From assembly GCA_027452005.1 (NCBI GenBank), contig DAIDHF010000016.1, positions 1 to 57,827 on the forward strand: a DNA stretch of 57,827 bases, read 5' to 3'. The notes below the pieces were generated by a model. It searched no databases, had not been told where the DNA came from, and saw only the letters and a program-made list of their open reading frames with translations. Positions 46,711 through 55,049 of the stretch are shown piece after piece; positions within the stretch are counted from its first letter, which is position 1; each line of letters opens with the position of its first letter. The position numbers were made by a program, and so were the translations under genes. Source of the stretch: Acidimicrobiales bacterium. GTDB taxonomy: Bacteria > Actinomycetota > Acidimicrobiia > Acidimicrobiales > JAKAVM01.

Positions 46711-47205
46711 ATGCCTAGATCACTAACTGGTTCAATCAGATACTGTATAACCCTTGTGGCTCTTTGCGTATTGGGTGCGTCGTGTTCGTCATCTCCAACG
46801 CAACCTAGTCTCGCGTCCTCTAAAGCCGGGATTAGCCACGCGTATTCTGTCTTGTTTGACCTGTCGAATCCGGCCGTTACTCCAAAGGTTGCCGTGGTCC
46901 AAGACGGTAGCTCGATTCAAGGTGCCATGGAAAAGGAGCTGTCGTCACCACTTGCTAAGAGTGCCAGTGGGGCCAAGGTGGACAGTATAAAACTATTGGA
47001 TCAAAGTTCGTGTAAGTCAGAGATACTTAGCTACCCATGTGCAGAGGTGTCTTACGAGATCATCTTGCCATCCATGTCTACCGGCAACCTTACCGGGCTA
47101 AAAGGTTTTGCAATTTATAGCTCTGGGAAATGGTTGGTATCAAAGAAAACGATCTGTGCACTGTTCTATCTGGCCGCCAACGATACAACCCTTCCGGGTT
47201 GCTAG
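46711..47205 (+). CDS. Small secreted lipoprotein
   Basis: 164 residues with signal peptide (YCITLVALCVLGASC) and lipobox LGASC. The mature part (about 135 residues) begins with a Ser-rich linker, then a folded region with two Cys (SSCKSEILSYPCAEVSY) and a final Cys pair (KKTICALFYL and TTLPGC). It resembles the small lipoproteins that report a cargo-exposed NTF2/cone-like fold in actinobacteria, but I cannot name a family. It is 66 nt after the precorrin-2 dehydrogenase gene, probably a separate unit. Confidence 0.65.
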   Translation: MPRSLTGSIRYCITLVALCVLGASCSSSPTQPSLASSKAGISHAYSVLFDLSNPAVTPKVAVVQDGSSIQGAMEKELSSPLAKSASGAKVDSIKLLDQSSCKSEILSYPCAEVSYEIILPSMSTGNLTGLKGFAIYSSGKWLVSKKTICALFYLAANDTTLPGC

Positions 47206-47294
47206 AGCTTCCGAATCTACGCCAAGATGAGCGCCTGGTTGTGAGCCGCTCGAACTTCTAATTGAGCGTAGAAGCCAGTTACTCTCGCAGCTAC

Positions 47295-47610
47295 AGTTAT
47301 CGGTTCATCGGTGCTGACGGTGGGGTATTGAACTTCGGGGACGCTAGCTTTGCGGGGTCGACAATTGGTGAAATTGGTAACTCGTCATCTGTATAGAAAC
47401 ACTCGATCATAAGTCTTAAGGAATCAAGATGGTGTCCATGTCTCCCAACTCCGACACGGGGCCCTCCAAGACAACCTCGCCCTTAGACATGACCACGGCG
47501 TGATCGGAGAACTCCAGAGCCCGGTTGACGTGTTGTTCGATGGGCAAGACCGAGGTGCCCTGTTTCTTAATCTCTTCCAGGCTGGCGAACACGTCGTCTA
47601 CGACCACCGG
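47295..47610. repeat. Left copy of ungapped direct repeat (repeat-protein remnant plus livF 3' fragment)
   Basis: This segment aligns without gaps to 48302-48617 at an offset of 1007 nt. Part one (about 47295-47400) encodes, on the plus strand, a decayed GYWL-type unit (YRFIGADGGVLNFGDASFAG) like those in the giant secreted gene. Part two (47416-47610, minus strand) repeats the C-terminal codons of livF, including its stop; I count about 11 differences in roughly 190 bases. The stretch 47206-47294 shows no gene. Confidence 0.8.
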
Positions 47611-47640
47611 CGGCCCATTAGGCCGAGGAGTTAGTCCCAA
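47416..47640 (-). pseudogene. livF 3'-fragment (pseudogene)
   Basis: The frame matches the last 65 or so residues of the livF product (VVVDDVFASLEEIKKQGTSV onward to the shared stop), ending at 47416. The part encoding Walker A, signature and Walker B is absent; upstream of 47611 the sequence departs from livF. It cannot make a functional ATPase. Confidence 0.85.
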
Positions 47641-47711
47641 CTATTCACACTCGGCTCTGGATATGGAAGACCTTTTGGCGAAATGCCGAATCAGCACTAG
47701 AATAGAATTTG

Positions 47712-47939
47712 ATGTCTGAATCGGTGCGCCTTACGATCGTTTACGAAGCAGGTGAAGAAGGCTGGGTCGTCGCGTCGGTACCGGAAGTTTCTGGAGTCCA
47801 TAGCCAAGGACGTACTCGTGAAGAGGCCCGGGCTAACGTACTCAACGCACTCCGCGCTATTCTGGAGCTTCGCTTTGGAGAACATCCGGGTGTCGAAGTG
47901 CCTGATAGTGAGCCGATCGATCTTCTAATTGGAGCGTGA
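47712..47939 (+). CDS. hicB: HicB-like antitoxin
   Basis: 75 residues from ATG 47712 (TTG 47709 is adjacent). It begins with the HicB partial-RNase-H strand pattern LTIVYEAGEEGWVVASVPEV and GVHSQGRTREEARANVLNAL, then a short acidic tail. A DNA-binding RHH/HTH tail is not visible, as in the short HicB-like group. It overlaps hicA by 4 nt (GTGA), giving the antitoxin-first order. Both lie in the approximately 690-nt spacer between the direct repeats, suggesting they arrived together with the duplication. Confidence 0.8.
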   Translation: MSESVRLTIVYEAGEEGWVVASVPEVSGVHSQGRTREEARANVLNALRAILELRFGEHPGVEVPDSEPIDLLIGA

Positions 47940-48130
47940 AGCGCCAGGAATTGGAACGGCATCTTCGGTTTCACGGTGCAAACCTTCTGCGCGAAGGAGG
48001 CAGTCACAGCCTTTGGGGTTTTGACGCCGAGAGATCGACCTCGTTACCCAGGCATCGAGAGATTGATTATCGCCTGGCTCGAAAGATTTGTAGGGATCTG
48101 GACATTCCGGTTCCCGAGGGAGCACGTTGA
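47936..48130 (+). CDS. hicA: HicA mRNA-interferase toxin
   Basis: 64 residues from GTG 47936. HicA double-stranded-RNA-binding-like fold: MKRQELERHLRFHGA, the catalytic His in LLREGGSHSLW, and SLPRHREIDYRLARKICRDL ending with the helix typical of the family. Length is normal (about 60-80). It cleaves mRNA when not held by HicB. The remaining 48131-48301 shows no gene. Confidence 0.85.
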   Translation: MKRQELERHLRFHGANLLREGGSHSLWGFDAERSTSLPRHREIDYRLARKICRDLDIPVPEGAR

Positions 48131-48301
48131 AGCCTGTCGACATGCTCCTCTAAGCTAATTGACCAGAGAAATCGACTCGTATGTTATTGATTAAAGCAAT
48201 ACATATTAGTAAGGGGTGGACTTCGGAACTACGACTGCCACCAGCGTTTCAGGAAATGTCACCGAATCACAATTGAGCGTCGTCTTACCCTCCGCAGCAA
48301 C

Positions 48302-48617
48302 GGCTACTGGCTCATTGGTGCCGATGGTGGGGCATTGAACATCGAGGACGCTAGCTTTGTGGAATCGACAGTTGGTGAAATCGGAATCTCGCCAGCGATC
48401 AAGGAAAACTCGATCATAAGCCCTAGGGAATCAAGATGGTGTCCATGTCTCCCAACTCCGACACGGGGCCCTCCAAGACAACCTCGCCTTTAGACATGAC
48501 CACGGCGCGATCGGAGAACTCCAGGGCTCGATTGACGTGTTGTTCGATGAGTAAGACCGAGGTGCCTTGTTTTTTAATCTCCTCCAGGCTGGCGAACACG
48601 TCGTCTACGACCACCGG
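48302..48617. repeat. Right copy of ungapped direct repeat (GYWL remnant plus 3' end of intact livF)
   Basis: This is the partner of 47295-47610. The plus-strand part reads GYWLIGADGGALNIEDASF, a better-preserved unit of the secreted-repeat type; it is followed by an open but non-homologous frame. The second part is the genuine 3' end of livF on the minus strand. Hence the repeat remnant sits next to the true livF terminus, and the left copy is the duplicate. Confidence 0.8.
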
Positions 48618-49139
48618 GGCTAGGCCCAAAGAAAGCTCGTCAACTATGAGCAGTTTGGGCGGACTCACAAGCGCCCGGGCCAAGGCCAGCATCCTTTGCT
48701 CGCCCCCCGATAGGGTTCCGGCGAGTTGTCCGGATCTCTCGTGCAACCGTGGAAAGGTCTCAAAGACCTTCTCGATAAGGCCCTTTGTCTGAGAGGCCGA
48801 GTTTCCGCACCCAAAAGCAAGCTCCAGGTTCTCTCTAACCCCCAACGTGGCGAAGATCCCGCGGCCCTCGGGAACCTGGATGAGAGACCGACGGGTTATC
48901 TCCCAGGGACTCAACTTTGTGATGTCCTGTCCGTCGAAGATAATCTTTCCCCGAGTAGGCTTGATGAGACCAGACACCGTCCGGGCCAGGGTAGATTTCC
49001 CAGCCCCGTTAGGACCCAAGAGAGCTAACGAGGCTCCCCGGGGGAGCGAAAACGATGCCCCAAAGATCGCCTTGAACGGTCCGTAGCTAACGTCGATCTC
49101 GACAACCTCAAGCAACGGCTCGGAGATGGGTTGGTTCAT
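48423..49139 (-). CDS. livF: LivF: branched-chain amino-acid ABC transporter ATPase
   Basis: 238 residues. Walker A GPNGAGKSTLARTVSGL, Q-loop LIQVPEGRGIFATLGVREN (the Q-V-P-E-G-R-x-I-F hallmark of LivF), signature LSGGEQRMLALARAL, Walker B LLIVDELSLGLAP (note Leu-Ser rather than Pro-Ser after DE), switch His LLIEQHV. The start overlaps the livG stop by 4 nt. It imports branched-chain amino acids, amides or urea-like substrates; the family does not decide which. Confidence 0.93.
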   Translation of the reverse strand: MNQPISEPLLEVVEIDVSYGPFKAIFGASFSLPRGASLALLGPNGAGKSTLARTVSGLIKPTRGKIIFDGQDITKLSPWEITRRSLIQVPEGRGIFATLGVRENLELAFGCGNSASQTKGLIEKVFETFPRLHERSGQLAGTLSGGEQRMLALARALVSPPKLLIVDELSLGLAPVVVDDVFASLEEIKKQGTSVLLIEQHVNRALEFSDRAVVMSKGEVVLEGPVSELGDMDTILIP

Positions 49140-49924
49140 TTTCTTGCTCCCAGATAGGCGGTCCTGACCACCTCTGACTCTAGAACCTCCTTGGTGGGTC
49201 CACTCGCGATTAGCTTCCCAAAGTCGAGCACGTATAGCCGGTCTGTTAGCTCTACGACGACGTCTAAGTCGTGTTCAACAACCACGATAGCCATCTTGTT
49301 TGCCGACTGGACTGTCACCAGGGTGTCGATAAAAGAGTCTGTCTCACTGGAGTCCAGCCCCGAAGAAGGCTCATCGAGTAGGAGTATTTTGGGACTTCGT
49401 ATCAGGGCCCGACCAAGTTCCACCAGGCGGCCCTTACCAAGTGACAACCTGTCGACCGGGGCCTTGGCCACCTCGTCGAGTTGGAGAAGCTCGATCATAG
49501 CCTGTGCCCGGGCCAGTTCGTTACGGGTTGGTGATCCCAGATTGGCCAGGTCACGCCACAGGCGTCCCGGGCCGTTTTTGGCCCTGAGCGCTACGGTAAG
49601 ATGCTCTCGGACGGTCATCGACGAGAACAGCTCAAGGCGTTGAAAGGTCCGCCCGATTCCAAGTCCGGCCCTCTTATGAAGGGGGCACGTGGTAATGTCT
49701 CTACCCTCAAAGATTACCTTGCCTTGATCTGGCTGGGTTGTCCCGCAGATACAGTTGAATAGGGTTGTTTTGCCGGCCCCGTTAGGTCCTATCAGTCCCA
49801 CCATCTCACCGGGGGCAACCTCTATAGACACGTCATTAAGAGCACTTATTCCGCCGAAGGCCTTAGTTATCGCGATCGCCTCAATCAGGGATGTATGAGG
49901 ATGATCAAGCGCGTCGAGGTTCAT
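49136..49924 (-). CDS. livG: LivG: branched-chain amino-acid ABC transporter ATPase
   Basis: 262 residues. Walker [18 protein letters not shown], LivG hallmark [21 protein letters not shown]-loop within it, signature [15 protein letters not shown] (slightly degenerate for LSxGxxR), Walker [17 protein letters not shown], switch His [16 protein letters not shown]. The C-terminal tail matches BCA_ABC_TP_C. It follows livHM without a gap. The signature L-S-L-G-K-G-R replaces the usual Y-G-x-Q-R. Confidence 0.92.
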   Translation of the reverse strand: MNLDALDHPHTSLIEAIAITKAFGGISALNDVSIEVAPGEMVGLIGPNGAGKTTLFNCICGTTQPDQGKVIFEGRDITTCPLHKRAGLGIGRTFQRLELFSSMTVREHLTVALRAKNGPGRLWRDLANLGSPTRNELARAQAMIELLQLDEVAKAPVDRLSLGKGRLVELGRALIRSPKILLLDEPSSGLDSSETDSFIDTLVTVQSANKMAIVVVEHDLDVVVELTDRLYVLDFGKLIASGPTKEVLESEVVRTAYLGARK

Positions 49925-51922
49925 CTATTCCGCCGAGACCGGAGCAATTTCGGCCGACGTGTCCCCATGGGGGGCCTGTGACTTTCTAACCCGCCGGGTC
50001 TCTAAGGCCTCTTCAATCTTGACCACCGACATCTTTCGGAGAAACTCAATTACACCCTCTGGGTGAGCTAAGAAGGATAACGCGGCCAGTCCAAACACGA
50101 CAGGCTCCATGGACCTCAACCAGCTCGGCATAAATCCCAAGTTCAAGAACTGGGCTAATAATACGTAGGCGAATCCGGCCTGGATAGCCCCTCCCACAGT
50201 TCTAGATCCAACTATCATGACCACTACTACAAAGATCATCGAGAACAGGTACACGAAGTCATTCGGGGACACCGTGGACTGGTATGAACCATAGAGTCCG
50301 CCCCCGATCCCGGCAATAGTACAGGCCACTCCGAACACGACAATCTTATATCGCGACACGTTGATTCCTATTGACTGGGCGGCTATCTCACTTCCCCTGA
50401 TTGCCGTGAGAAACATCCCGGTGGTCCCCTTGCGAACTAGGTACACGGCCCCCGCACACAACAGCAAGACTACAAGGACCAGGGCAAAAAACGGTCTAGA
50501 CGTAGAAAAGTTGATGTTGCCAATCTGGGGCCGAGGTAGTGATATCCCGGTTGCCCCGTTACCAGCCCAGGGGTACGGAAAGATAACGTTGTCACATAAC
50601 AGGGCAAATCCGAGGGTGGCCAGGGCGACACTTAGGCCCCCCAAGCGCAACGTGGGAATCGCCACCGCCATCCCGACTATTCCCGCTACAACCCCCCCTA
50701 TCAAGGTGGTTAACAACACCGGGAGCCCCAGGCTGCCAGCAGCTAAGTGCCCTGCCGTAAAGGCCCCGATTCCCGCAAAGGTCATCTGGGCCAGAGAGAT
50801 CTGTCCGCTCATCCCGGTAAGCAAGGTAATGGACAAGAAGATGATCGAGAAGATCATGGCCTGGCTAAAGTTATCTACCCAGTTGGCCGGGATCCAGGTC
50901 AAACAAGAGCCGACCAAAAAGGCAAGTATGGCCAGCCACCACGACTTGACAATCGAGGCCGTGGCCAGGCTGACGTGAGGGGAAGCCGTGGAGGGGGTAG
51001 GTGGGTCGCACCCGCTTAGTGGATCACTAGGAAGGGTTCTACGGCGATAGACCGGGAGGGCGACCAACAAGACTACCAGGACCACGAAGGGGAACCCGGG
51101 TCTAATTCCCTGGGCCAAGATCGTGTTAGCCGGCAAATACCCCCCCAAGATCTCCTGACCGATCCCCAAAAATATCCCGCCCACCAGGGCCCAGGGGAGA
51201 GATATAAATCCTCCAAACGCGGCCCCGGCAATTGCTGACACCAAAAGGGTCGTAAAGTTCAACGAACTCAGCTGGGCAAACAGGGGGGCCAAGAGAACCC
51301 CAGCCAGGCCAGCAATGAAGCTAGACAGGGCCCAAGAGAACATCGAGTACGCCGATGACCTAACGCCAAATAGCTCTCCCAGGCGTGGACTTTCCACGAC
51401 CGCCCGGACTCTAAGGCCTAACGACGAGAACCTGAGAATAGCCCACAGGGAGCCGACCGTGGCGACCGTGACCAAGACCGTTGAGATCTCGAGCCCGTTG
51501 AGAGGGTAGGTTCCAATCCTAAAGTACACCCGGTTGGGGTTTAGAAACAGGCTAGGCGGGGCGATCCGGTTCTTAGTACCAAATACCGCATCGGCGATCT
51601 GGGGGATCGCGATCAACATACCCACAGACGCGGTAAGCCGCACGACAACCGGGGAGCCCTTGATCCGGCGAAATATCACGAAGTCCAAGATGAGCCCTAG
51701 GGCTGGTCCCAACACCCCCACGGCTACAAGAAAAGACAGGAAACTTCCCCAGCCACTCTCGGTACACACGTAGAAAACCAGAGCTGAGAGATATGCTTGG
51801 GCCCCGAAGGCAAAGTTGAATACCCCCGAGGTCTTATAACTCAAGACCAGCCCGACGGCTAGCAGAGAGTACACGCACCCCCAAGGGATCCCTGGAAGGA
51901 GGTAGTCGATGAAGTTACCCAC
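49925..51922 (-). CDS. livHM: Fused LivH-LivM permease
   Basis: 665 residues from GTG 51922. Residues about 1-290 are LivH (GIPWGCVYSLLAVGLVLSYK, later VVESPRLGELFGVRSSAYSM and GGFISLPWALVGGIFLG); about 330-640 are LivM (LTGMSGQISLAQMTFAGIGA, IGGVVAGIVGMAVAIPTLRL, AIRGSEIAAQSIGINVSRYK). Two full permease subunits in one chain, with a Pro/Ser-rich linker, give at least 16 predicted helices. Fusion avoids the LivH:LivM dimer of E. coli. It precedes livG directly and follows livK by 9 nt. Confidence 0.92.
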   Translation of the reverse strand: MGNFIDYLLPGIPWGCVYSLLAVGLVLSYKTSGVFNFAFGAQAYLSALVFYVCTESGWGSFLSFLVAVGVLGPALGLILDFVIFRRIKGSPVVVRLTASVGMLIAIPQIADAVFGTKNRIAPPSLFLNPNRVYFRIGTYPLNGLEISTVLVTVATVGSLWAILRFSSLGLRVRAVVESPRLGELFGVRSSAYSMFSWALSSFIAGLAGVLLAPLFAQLSSLNFTTLLVSAIAGAAFGGFISLPWALVGGIFLGIGQEILGGYLPANTILAQGIRPGFPFVVLVVLLVALPVYRRRTLPSDPLSGCDPPTPSTASPHVSLATASIVKSWWLAILAFLVGSCLTWIPANWVDNFSQAMIFSIIFLSITLLTGMSGQISLAQMTFAGIGAFTAGHLAAGSLGLPVLLTTLIGGVVAGIVGMAVAIPTLRLGGLSVALATLGFALLCDNVIFPYPWAGNGATGISLPRPQIGNINFSTSRPFFALVLVVLLLCAGAVYLVRKGTTGMFLTAIRGSEIAAQSIGINVSRYKIVVFGVACTIAGIGGGLYGSYQSTVSPNDFVYLFSMIFVVVVMIVGSRTVGGAIQAGFAYVLLAQFLNLGFMPSWLRSMEPVVFGLAALSFLAHPEGVIEFLRKMSVVKIEEALETRRVRKSQAPHGDTSAEIAPVSAE

Positions 51923-51931
51923 GCACGTTTA

Positions 51932-53287
51932 CTAACCGATTATCCCGGGCTGGAGGGGTATGGTCGTTGGTGTCGTCACGTTCGGGTACGGGTAATTAAA
52001 ACAGGTAAAGGCAGTCCCGTCGGTCCCGAATACGGGTACGAACCTGTCACCTTGTACCTGAACGAAGGCGTCACAAAGTGGTCCCTGGGTCGCGTTGTGG
52101 CCACCAGATACCCAGTTTACCGCCGGGATTATTCCCTGAGCGGTAAAGTTGGTCTCTTTGTTGATAGCTCCAACCAGTCGGGTTCGAGTCACGTCGCGGC
52201 CAATTGACCGAAGCCCAGTCACAAACTGGTCGGCGGCGATCCACCCGTTCAGGGCCACCTCGCTGTAGGCGTACTTGGGGTAGAACTTGTTCATCTCGGC
52301 AAGATAGGTGGCCATTCCCGGATACTTGCCCGGATACGCCGACACGGCCTCGAAGGGCACGTGGCCGATGAGAAAGTAGACCCCCTGCATTAGCGACGAG
52401 TAGCTCTTGAGGTAGGACTGGTCGTAACCGTCCAGCCAGTACTGGGTAATCCCGGTTAGTCCGGCCTGTTGTAGCTGTTGGGCCAGGCGGATATTCCCGT
52501 CGATGTCCATACAACTAGCCACGAACGTAGCCCCCGAGTCACGGATATGGGTAATGTCCGATGACAGGTCCCCAGCCGGGGCCGGTATAGACAGGTCTTC
52601 ATATGCCACGTTAAATCCAAACTGTTTTATCGACGAGACTATTCCCTGACAGGCCTGGGAGGACTGGTTTATATTGTAGGCCAAAACCGCCACATTCTTG
52701 GCGTGAACCTGGGAGGCCAAAAAGGCCGCTTCTGGTTGGGGGGAGGCAAAATCCACGTAGGACCCAGTAGTCCCGAACAAACTCGGACCGTCGGTCCACT
52801 GAGTCTCAATGGGGTACCCAAACGTGGGTATGTCGTGTTGAGCTAGGTAACTGGCCCCAGAGAAACTTGGCGTGGCCACCCCGACCACGGCAAACACGTG
52901 GTACTGGTCCACTAGTGCCCTGGCCTGATCGACGTCCTGTGATGGACTTGACGCGTCATCTAAGTTCAAGTTGCCCGGAAGGACGATCTTGCGCCCGTTT
53001 ACCCCGCCGTGGGCATTTACCATGTTGAAGTAGGCCTTGACCCCGTAGATAATCGGGGCAAAATCTGCCGGGAGTGGGCCAGACTGCGAGTTTAGCGCCC
53101 CGACCAGGATCTGAGACGAGGTGACCCCGTTGGAGTTCCCGCCCGTAGACGAGGTCGCTTTGGCATTTGAGCATCCGCCCAGGGTGCACGTAAGCACGAT
53201 CCCGGCCAAAACAGCCCCAATGGCCGTTCTAGAAAATACTCGGCGGGATCCTTTGTTAGCTCGTGCGTACCGGAAAGGTGTACTCAT
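51932..53287 (-). CDS. livK: LivK-type periplasmic-binding lipoprotein
   Basis: 451 residues with lipoprotein signal (VLAGIVLTCTLGGC, lipobox LGGC), then a Ser/Gly-rich linker and a type-1 periplasmic-binding (ANF_receptor/Peripla_BP_6) fold: ILVGALNSQSGPLPADF, YFNMVNAHGGVNGRKIVLPG, VGVATPSFSGASYLAQHDIP, DITHIRDSGATFVASCMDID. These are the hallmarks of LivK/AmiC-like receptors. A strong RBS precedes it. It is the first gene of the livK-HM-G-F operon, divergent from argS. The ligand (amino acid, amide or aromatic acid) is undetermined. Confidence 0.9.
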   Translation of the reverse strand: MSTPFRYARANKGSRRVFSRTAIGAVLAGIVLTCTLGGCSNAKATSSTGGNSNGVTSSQILVGALNSQSGPLPADFAPIIYGVKAYFNMVNAHGGVNGRKIVLPGNLNLDDASSPSQDVDQARALVDQYHVFAVVGVATPSFSGASYLAQHDIPTFGYPIETQWTDGPSLFGTTGSYVDFASPQPEAAFLASQVHAKNVAVLAYNINQSSQACQGIVSSIKQFGFNVAYEDLSIPAPAGDLSSDITHIRDSGATFVASCMDIDGNIRLAQQLQQAGLTGITQYWLDGYDQSYLKSYSSLMQGVYFLIGHVPFEAVSAYPGKYPGMATYLAEMNKFYPKYAYSEVALNGWIAADQFVTGLRSIGRDVTRTRLVGAINKETNFTAQGIIPAVNWVSGGHNATQGPLCDAFVQVQGDRFVPVFGTDGTAFTCFNYPYPNVTTPTTIPLQPGIIG

Positions 53288-53294
53288 GATGAAT

Positions 53295-53304
53295 CTTCCT
53301 CCTT
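53295..53304 (-). promoter_or_regulatory. Strong Shine-Dalgarno of livK
   Basis: On the minus strand AAGGAGGAAG precedes ATG 53287 by 7 nt, a near-perfect anti-16S match that fixes the livK start. Confidence 0.8.
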
Positions 53305-53384
53305 AGCTAGCCTTATTTGTTAACTTAGTTCCTCGCACGGGTAGTATTGAACATTCCAATGAACACGTCGCCAAAGGGACCGCG

Positions 53385-55025
53385 GTGTCTCTAAGAAATA
53401 TCGGCCTTTGTGGCCAGGGAGAACTGATTGAACTCTCTATAGCCAGTGCTTTAGGCTCCCTCGGCCTTCCCAGTGGTGGCGAGTCGGTTCACGTAGAGAG
53501 AACAGCCCGGGCTGACCTGGGAGATTTTTTCACCAACGCCGCTATGATCGGGGCCAAGGGAGCCGGACGTCCCCCTCGGGACCTGGCCCAAGACCTGGCC
53601 GAGATTATCCAGTCGAATCCATTTCCAAATCTATCCAGGGTCGAGGTGGCTGGGCCGGGGTTCATCAACTTCCACCTGGACAACTCGTGGTTACACGAGG
53701 CCCTCGGTCAGGTCATTAGGGCCGGCGAGTCAGAGTTTGCCAGGTCAAATCTAGGGGCCGGGGAGACCGTGATGGTCGAGTTCGTCTCGGCCAACCCGAC
53801 CGGACCCCTTCACGTGGGCAACGGGTGGCTGTGTAGCTTTGGTGACACCCTGTCTCGGGTTCTCAGGCGATCTGGCTATCAGGTGTCGACCGAGTACTAC
53901 GTAAATGACACCGGAAACCAGATCCGGACTCTTGGCGAGTCCATTTTGGCCTGGGTTCGCGCTGAGCCGGTCCCAGAGGGGGGTTACAAAGGTGACTATG
54001 TCAAAGAACTAGCCGCCAGGTATGCCGGGGGCGACAATGGCGACCCCCTCATTGCAGGCAAGTGGGCCTCGCAGGAGATCCTGGCTAACATCAAGGCCTC
54101 CCTTGACCGGCTCGGGATCTCTTTTGACGTGTGGTTCTCCCAGGCTCAAATTGAAGAGGGTGGGTCCGTGGACGACACTATTGCTCTTTTGGACTCGAAG
54201 GATCTTATCTATCACCAAGATGGGGCCATTTGGCTCAAGTCGTCTGTACTCGGAGACTCAAGAGACAGGGTCTTGGTTAAGTCCAACGGAGACCCCACGT
54301 ACCTGGGTGGTGACATTGCCTATCACCGCAACAAGTTCTTGGTGAGGGGCTTCGACCGGGTAATCGACGCGTTCGGGGCCGACCACCATGGACAGGTGGC
54401 CTCACTGAAGGCCGCGGTTGGTGCCCTCGGGATCGACCCGGATCACCTCGAGATATATCTTGGCCAGATGGTCTCTTTGGTGGACAAAAAGATGTCCAAG
54501 AGGGAGGGAAACTACGTTGGTCTAGACGACCTACTCGACGATATTGGAGTGGACGCGTTTCGATTTTTGTCCCTGGCCAAGTCCATAAATGAGTCGACCA
54601 CCTTGGACCTGGATGTGGTAAGGACCAAGTCCATGGACAACCCGGTGTACTACGTTCAATATGCCCACGCCCGGATTGCCTCCATTGAGAGGGTCAGACT
54701 TGACAGGTCGATCAACCGGGCCGAACTAGAAAAGGTGGATCTATCCTGCCTCGTCCACCAGAGGGAACTCGACCTGATCCGGGCTCTTGAAGAAATCCCC
54801 GAGGTCGTTGTCGAGGCAGCCCGAAGACGGGAGCCCTTCAAAATCACCAACCAAGCCAGAAAGGTGGCCGACCGCTTTCACGGGTTTTATCACGACTGCA
54901 AGGTTATTGGCGACTCAGTATCAGAGGACCTAACCCAGGCCCGGCTCTGGCTGGTTGAGGGCGCTCGAATCGGGCTGTCGACCTGCTTGGACCTACTCGG
55001 GGTCTCAAAACCCGAGGCCATGTAG
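53385..55025 (+). CDS. argS: Arginyl-tRNA synthetase
   Basis: 546 residues from GTG 53385, with AAAGGGA upstream. N-terminal Add1 domain, class I signature as SANPTGPLHVGNGW (HVGN, 143-146, in place of HIGH), catalytic GGDIAYHRNKF and DAFGADHHGQVASLK, KMSKREGN loop (about residue 369), and the C-terminal DALR anticodon-binding domain (YYVQYAHARIASIERV onward). It charges tRNA-Arg with arginine. The next gene is lysA, as often seen in actinobacteria (argS-lysA-hom-thrC); here the order diverges after lysA. Confidence 0.95.
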   Translation: MSLRNIGLCGQGELIELSIASALGSLGLPSGGESVHVERTARADLGDFFTNAAMIGAKGAGRPPRDLAQDLAEIIQSNPFPNLSRVEVAGPGFINFHLDNSWLHEALGQVIRAGESEFARSNLGAGETVMVEFVSANPTGPLHVGNGWLCSFGDTLSRVLRRSGYQVSTEYYVNDTGNQIRTLGESILAWVRAEPVPEGGYKGDYVKELAARYAGGDNGDPLIAGKWASQEILANIKASLDRLGISFDVWFSQAQIEEGGSVDDTIALLDSKDLIYHQDGAIWLKSSVLGDSRDRVLVKSNGDPTYLGGDIAYHRNKFLVRGFDRVIDAFGADHHGQVASLKAAVGALGIDPDHLEIYLGQMVSLVDKKMSKREGNYVGLDDLLDDIGVDAFRFLSLAKSINESTTLDLDVVRTKSMDNPVYYVQYAHARIASIERVRLDRSINRAELEKVDLSCLVHQRELDLIRALEEIPEVVVEAARRREPFKITNQARKVADRFHGFYHDCKVIGDSVSEDLTQARLWLVEGARIGLSTCLDLLGVSKPEAM

Positions 55026-55049
55026 TGGAAACTGTTCAAAGAGCCCTCC

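Noticed and set aside
48159-48187. TTGACC-N17-TGTTAT promoter-like pair downstream of hicA
   Set aside because: The -10 match is poor and the only plus-strand sequence after it is the decayed GYWL unit, so a working promoter is not supported.
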